IMG/VR virus record: IMGVR_UViG_3300048591_000787
Span: 1-49,994 of that record
DNA: 49,994 nucleotides
Source of the DNA: a virus
Strand: one strand, 5' to 3'
The translations under genes and the position numbers were made by a program. The notes below the pieces were generated by a model. That model saw nothing but the letters and a program-made list of their open reading frames with translations. It was not told where the DNA came from and made no database searches. Positions 47,235 to 49,994 of this stretch are shown here, in pieces; position 1 is the first letter of the stretch; each line of letters starts with the position of its first letter.

Positions 47235-48515
47235 ATGAGCATTAAGGCTGGCGCTATTTTGTTCGACGCCAATGGCTATGTGCTAGACCGTATTCAGTCT
47301 GGTGGCCCTGGTTCGCTTAACATCCCTGAAGAGAAGATCTACGAAGTAGGCAACTGGCAATCTGTTGGGACCGTATACGATATCCCAGACTTGTCATTTG
47401 ATCTTGAATCGTTCGACGTTACTCCTGAGTTTGAATACGTTCTGTTGCGCCGCAATCCGCTCAGTCCTTCTAGTCCGATCATTGATTTTCAGGACGCATA
47501 TGCTCTTGATGTGATCTCCCCCTTCAAGTCAGCTCGTAACCAGTACGATATTATCGCTGGTGTGGCCGTGCCGTACTTGACTTTGGAGAGGGTTTCATAC
47601 CGATTTGGTGTGGGTCAGTCGGCTAGCCAGACCTTCACTCTTCGTGGTGATTCGGTGTATTACTGCCCTGGACAGCCCATAATCGAAGTCAATACCATTT
47701 CTGGGAACGGTTCAGCGTCTAAGACATGCACCTATACTTATGGCCCTGCTGCTGAGTATGTGAAGGATGGGTCTTCACAATACGTGCTAAATGCAACGCT
47801 GTACAACGAGACCACAAATGCGCAAAAGCGCATCTACGTTGGGGAAGAGATTACCTCCAACAGCACCACCCAATTTGTGCTTGCTGCTGCGTACAACGAT
47901 GCATCTTTGTGGACACACATTCAGTTTGTGTACTCGTCTGAAACTGGTGAATTCAACTATCCGCAGTCATGGCACGCTGGGGCAGGCACTGCAACCGTTG
48001 CTCCTTCCCCTGGGGGCGTTAAGCCAGCGGCTGTTCGTGCTAAGGATATCGACGTATATACCGCTGCTGTAGGTGATGCTCCAGAGAACACCGGTAACTG
48101 GACTCGCCTTACTGGTGTTCAGAGCGCAGAGGCTACATGGTCTGTATCCCTAGAGAATGACGAAGAGTTGGGCAATAGCCGTTATGTTGCGCAGGAATAC
48201 GATGTGCCTGAAGTCAATGGCTCTCTCACCATCAAGGCGTTCGATGTGGCAGACCTCTTCGACAAGATTCGTCTTGTGACTGGGATTACTGACTCCGAGC
48301 AGGTGCTTGGTCCAGACATCACCGATCCCATTCAGCTCAAGGTGGGCATCAACGATCCTGTGACCGGCAGTCGCATTAAGACTATCTATGTACCCGAGGC
48401 TCGATTCACCGTGCCTGGCATGAATGCTCAAGTGCAGACCAAGCTTGAGTCTCAGTTCGATTTTACCGCAGATACCGGTGAAATGCTTGTGTACGGTGGT
48501 GATATTTCCGTCTGA
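47235..48515 (+). CDS. Major tail (tube) protein, 426 aa
   Basis: ATG follows GGAGG. A central and C-terminal beta-rich portion (SFDLESFDVTPEFEYVLLRR, EATWSVSLENDEELGNS, YDVPEVNGSLTIKAFDVADLF, PEARFTVPGMNAQVQTKLE) is typical of phage tail tubes. Longer than usual (often 200-300 residues), so it probably has added surface domains (TCTYTYGPAAEYVKDGS). Followed by a strong terminator. Confidence 0.75.
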   Translation: MSIKAGAILFDANGYVLDRIQSGGPGSLNIPEEKIYEVGNWQSVGTVYDIPDLSFDLESFDVTPEFEYVLLRRNPLSPSSPIIDFQDAYALDVISPFKSARNQYDIIAGVAVPYLTLERVSYRFGVGQSASQTFTLRGDSVYYCPGQPIIEVNTISGNGSASKTCTYTYGPAAEYVKDGSSQYVLNATLYNETTNAQKRIYVGEEITSNSTTQFVLAAAYNDASLWTHIQFVYSSETGEFNYPQSWHAGAGTATVAPSPGGVKPAAVRAKDIDVYTAAVGDAPENTGNWTRLTGVQSAEATWSVSLENDEELGNSRYVAQEYDVPEVNGSLTIKAFDVADLFDKIRLVTGITDSEQVLGPDITDPIQLKVGINDPVTGSRIKTIYVPEARFTVPGMNAQVQTKLESQFDFTADTGEMLVYGGDISV

Positions 48516-48538
48516 TCATAGAAACAACAAATCTGTTG

Positions 48539-48568
48539 CACAACCCGGTTCCATTGAGCCGGGTTGTG
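48539..48568 (+). terminator. Intrinsic-type terminator after the tail tube gene
   Basis: CACAACCCGG (48539-48548) pairs perfectly with CCGGGTTGTG (48559-48568), loop 10 bases. T tract is short, so efficiency is uncertain. Fits a strong promoter/terminator unit for tube protein. Confidence 0.65.
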
Positions 48569-48626
48569 TGCATTTAGGCAATCGGATTCCGTTATGTGAA
48601 CAGGTTCGGTTTTGCAAGGAGTGGTT

Positions 48627-49400
48627 ATGGCTGAAGTTAAGGTGCCCCAGCGGCGTCGTCTTATCGACCTGTATACGACTGGGCGTGAAGTTACTATTGC
48701 TGATGATAGTGATGGAGATCCTATTGTTATCTATTTGGCGAAGTTGAATGATCTCGAACAAAAGAAATGTGTCGAAAAGTCTGCTTCTGCTCGGGCTAAG
48801 CTTCTGCTGGTTCAAAGAAATCATGCAGATCCTGGGCGAGACATGTACCGCGAACAGCTTGAGGCATTTGAGGTTTCAGATACAGAATCTCTTATTAAGA
48901 TGATCGTTGCGCCTAAGATGGCTGAAGTAGAGCAGTCCATAGAATCGCGGATTGCACACGATGCAGACACTTGGGCAAAGAATGGTCTGTTAGATGCTTT
49001 GCGGGAGGCATGGACTGGGGGACTGGAAGATGAATTCCTTAAGGACCCTGAGCATGAAGATGCCAAACGTGTTCATAGTGAACTGCTGAAGTTTGCACAA
49101 GAGGTTGAAGAAGAAGTTGAGGCTGCGTATGAAGACATGGCCCATGCTTTGAGGGATCGGCCATATGAAGAGCTTCTTGAAGATGCCGTTGATCGGCTGT
49201 TAGAGGTTGAGAGCAACGCTCGTTGGATTGAAGAATATGTGAGATGGCGGCTTTTCTATGCTGTGCGTGACCCTCAAGACCATCGCTCTAAGTATTTTGA
49301 ATCTCGCGAAGAAGTAGATCTTCTTGATAGTCGAGTAGTTGAATATCTGAACGAAATGTACGAATCAGTCAATGTGGCGGGACTTGAGGGAAAAGGCTAG
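48627..49400 (+). CDS. Tail assembly chaperone (G-like), 257 aa
   Basis: ATG 48627 follows AAGGAG. Helical and acidic (LNDLEQKKCVEKSASARAKLL, KDPEHEDAKRVHSELLKFAQE). Position before the tape measure and a slippery site at its end (49388-49394) identify it as the first of the tail chaperone pair. Confidence 0.8.
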   Translation: MAEVKVPQRRRLIDLYTTGREVTIADDSDGDPIVIYLAKLNDLEQKKCVEKSASARAKLLLVQRNHADPGRDMYREQLEAFEVSDTESLIKMIVAPKMAEVEQSIESRIAHDADTWAKNGLLDALREAWTGGLEDEFLKDPEHEDAKRVHSELLKFAQEVEEEVEAAYEDMAHALRDRPYEELLEDAVDRLLEVESNARWIEEYVRWRLFYAVRDPQDHRSKYFESREEVDLLDSRVVEYLNEMYESVNVAGLEGKG

Positions 49401-49720
49401 GGGGCGACCCGGAGTTCTTACGCCTTGTGATGGCCGCTCGTGCCACGGGTTCAGGTCATTTGTTGTGGCCTCAAGGGACAACCATTGAAAGCGCCCCCGC
49501 CGACTTCATTGTGGCTCTAGATCAAGCAATTACCATCACCAACTGGCTCGACAACCTTTCATCAGATGAGCTGCCCCCTAGATGGATGTGGCATCTTGAT
49601 TGGGAACTGGAGATTCATTTTGAGAAAGTAAAGGCTGAGCGGGATAAGAAATACGGGCTGAATACTACTCAGGGTGATGATTGGGTCGAGAATGAATATG
49701 CTGCTAGATTCCGCAAGTAG
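48627..49720 (+). CDS. Tail assembly chaperone GT-like fusion, ~364 aa by -1 frameshift
   Basis: The 0 frame through 49394 continues in the -1 frame (starting AGG at 49394) to 49720. The fused segment begins RLGGDPEFLRLVMAARATG, followed by TTIESAPADFIVALDQAI, and a DWELEIHFEKVKAE end. The second half lacks its own good start. The T part binds tape measure in well-studied phages; the fusion is a minor product. Confidence 0.8.
49388..49394 (+). other. Programmed -1 ribosomal frameshift site
   Basis: G GGA AAA lies in frame (GAG GGA AAA GGC TAG), two codons before the stop at 49398. It fits the X-XXY-YYZ slippery rule. A -1 slip would read AGG CTA GGG GGC GAC CCG and join the chaperone to the frame ending at 49720. 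Confidence 0.85.
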
Positions 49721-49762
49721 CTCCACCGTTATACATGTAAATGTGTCTTGGAACGGAGTGCG

Positions 49763-49994
49763 ATGAGCGGCGAAGACTTCATTATCAAAGTTGGTGCAAA
49801 CTTTACTGGAGTTGAAGCCGGAATTGCCAAGCTGCGCCGTTCGTTAGCTGAGCTTGAGCGCAATGCGCGGTCTCCTGAAAAAGTTGCGCGTGTACAAGAA
49901 GCACGTAAATCTCTGGTCAATATTGAGGGTGCTGGTCGTGCCGTATCTGAAAAGTCGAGGGCTACAGGACAGGTTGATCTTGCTTCACAGCGAA
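49763..49994 (+). CDS. Tape measure protein, N-terminal part (runs off the window)
   Basis: ATG at 49763 follows GGAG. First ~77 residues: MSGEDFIIKVGANFTGVEAG, then AKLRRSLAELERNARSP and EARKSLVNIEGAG, with a helical repeat typical of tape measure starts (VGA.FTG.EAGI). It follows the frameshifted chaperones, its usual place. The rest lies outside the window. Confidence 0.8.
   Translation, partial: MSGEDFIIKVGANFTGVEAGIAKLRRSLAELERNARSPEKVARVQEARKSLVNIEGAGRAVSEKSRATGQVDLASQR

Noticed and set aside
1-49994. CRISPR array
   Set aside because: The only tandem repeats (41701-41940, 44839-45690) are in-frame coding repeats without unique spacers of the right length.
1-49994. Integrase, excisionase or attachment site
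   Set aside because: No tyrosine or serine recombinase motif was seen, and no tRNA-end repeat; so no evidence for lysogeny in this window.

Overview
The window is part of a tailed double-stranded DNA phage (siphovirus-like plan) or a very recent prophage. A contiguous head and tail module lies on the + strand: terminase, portal, protease, scaffold, decoration protein, capsid, head-tail connectors, tail tube, a frameshifted tail chaperone pair and the start of the tape measure. It also carries an endolysin, a phage-type sigma factor and a nucleotide-metabolism set. I see no integrase, repressor or tRNA gene. An actinobacterial host is likely but inferred. The grounds are ThyX instead of ThyA, a class II (B12-dependent) RNR, a WhiG/FliA-like sigma factor, an HxCEHGxGHP-type small protein, many GTG/TTG starts, and a tail protein resembling the DUF2961/GH172 family, some of whose members cut D-arabinan of the mycolata wall. 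Most of the window is only moderately GC-rich, which fits a low-GC actinobacterium or a metagenomic phage.

Layout. 1-5.7 kb: early/accessory + strand genes behind a near-consensus sigma-70 promoter (PAPS-reductase-like protein with an inserted HTH, a truncated cytosine methyltransferase, a lipoprotein metallopeptidase-like protein, a PAS membrane protein, PhoH). 5.7-9.35 kb: a tightly overlapping minus-strand nucleotide operon (ThyX, dCMP deaminase, PyrE, small Cys-rich and membrane peptides). 9.4-10.7 kb: endolysin. 10.7-13.0 kb: second minus-strand operon headed by a metallophosphoesterase. 13.0-13.75 kb: divergent control region and a long, strongly structured stretch with no convincing gene. 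14.0-18.2 kb: sigma factor and an intein-containing RNR. 18.2-19.4 kb: small genes including a holin-like membrane protein. 19.4-26.2 kb: a sugar/glycosyltransferase island enclosing a RuvC-like gene. 26.2-49.99 kb: packaging, head and tail genes.

The most unusual part is 37.6-44.84 kb. This block is sharply GC-rich inside an AT-richer genome and encodes tail-fibre/adsorption proteins. Its left edge follows a gene stop. Its right edge lies inside a 1679-residue reading frame whose C-terminal repeats are AT-rich again. It contains a probable one-base frameshift, a GH172-like protein, a LamG-like plus Asp-box propeller protein and 60-bp tandem repeats. It looks like a transferred host-recognition cassette spliced into resident tail genes.

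How the parts may work together: deaminase, ThyX, RNR and PyrE feed nucleotide synthesis; RuvC-like, TerS-like and TerL proteins resolve and package DNA; the phage sigma factor probably times later transcription; and the sugar island probably decorates a virion, DNA or host-surface target.
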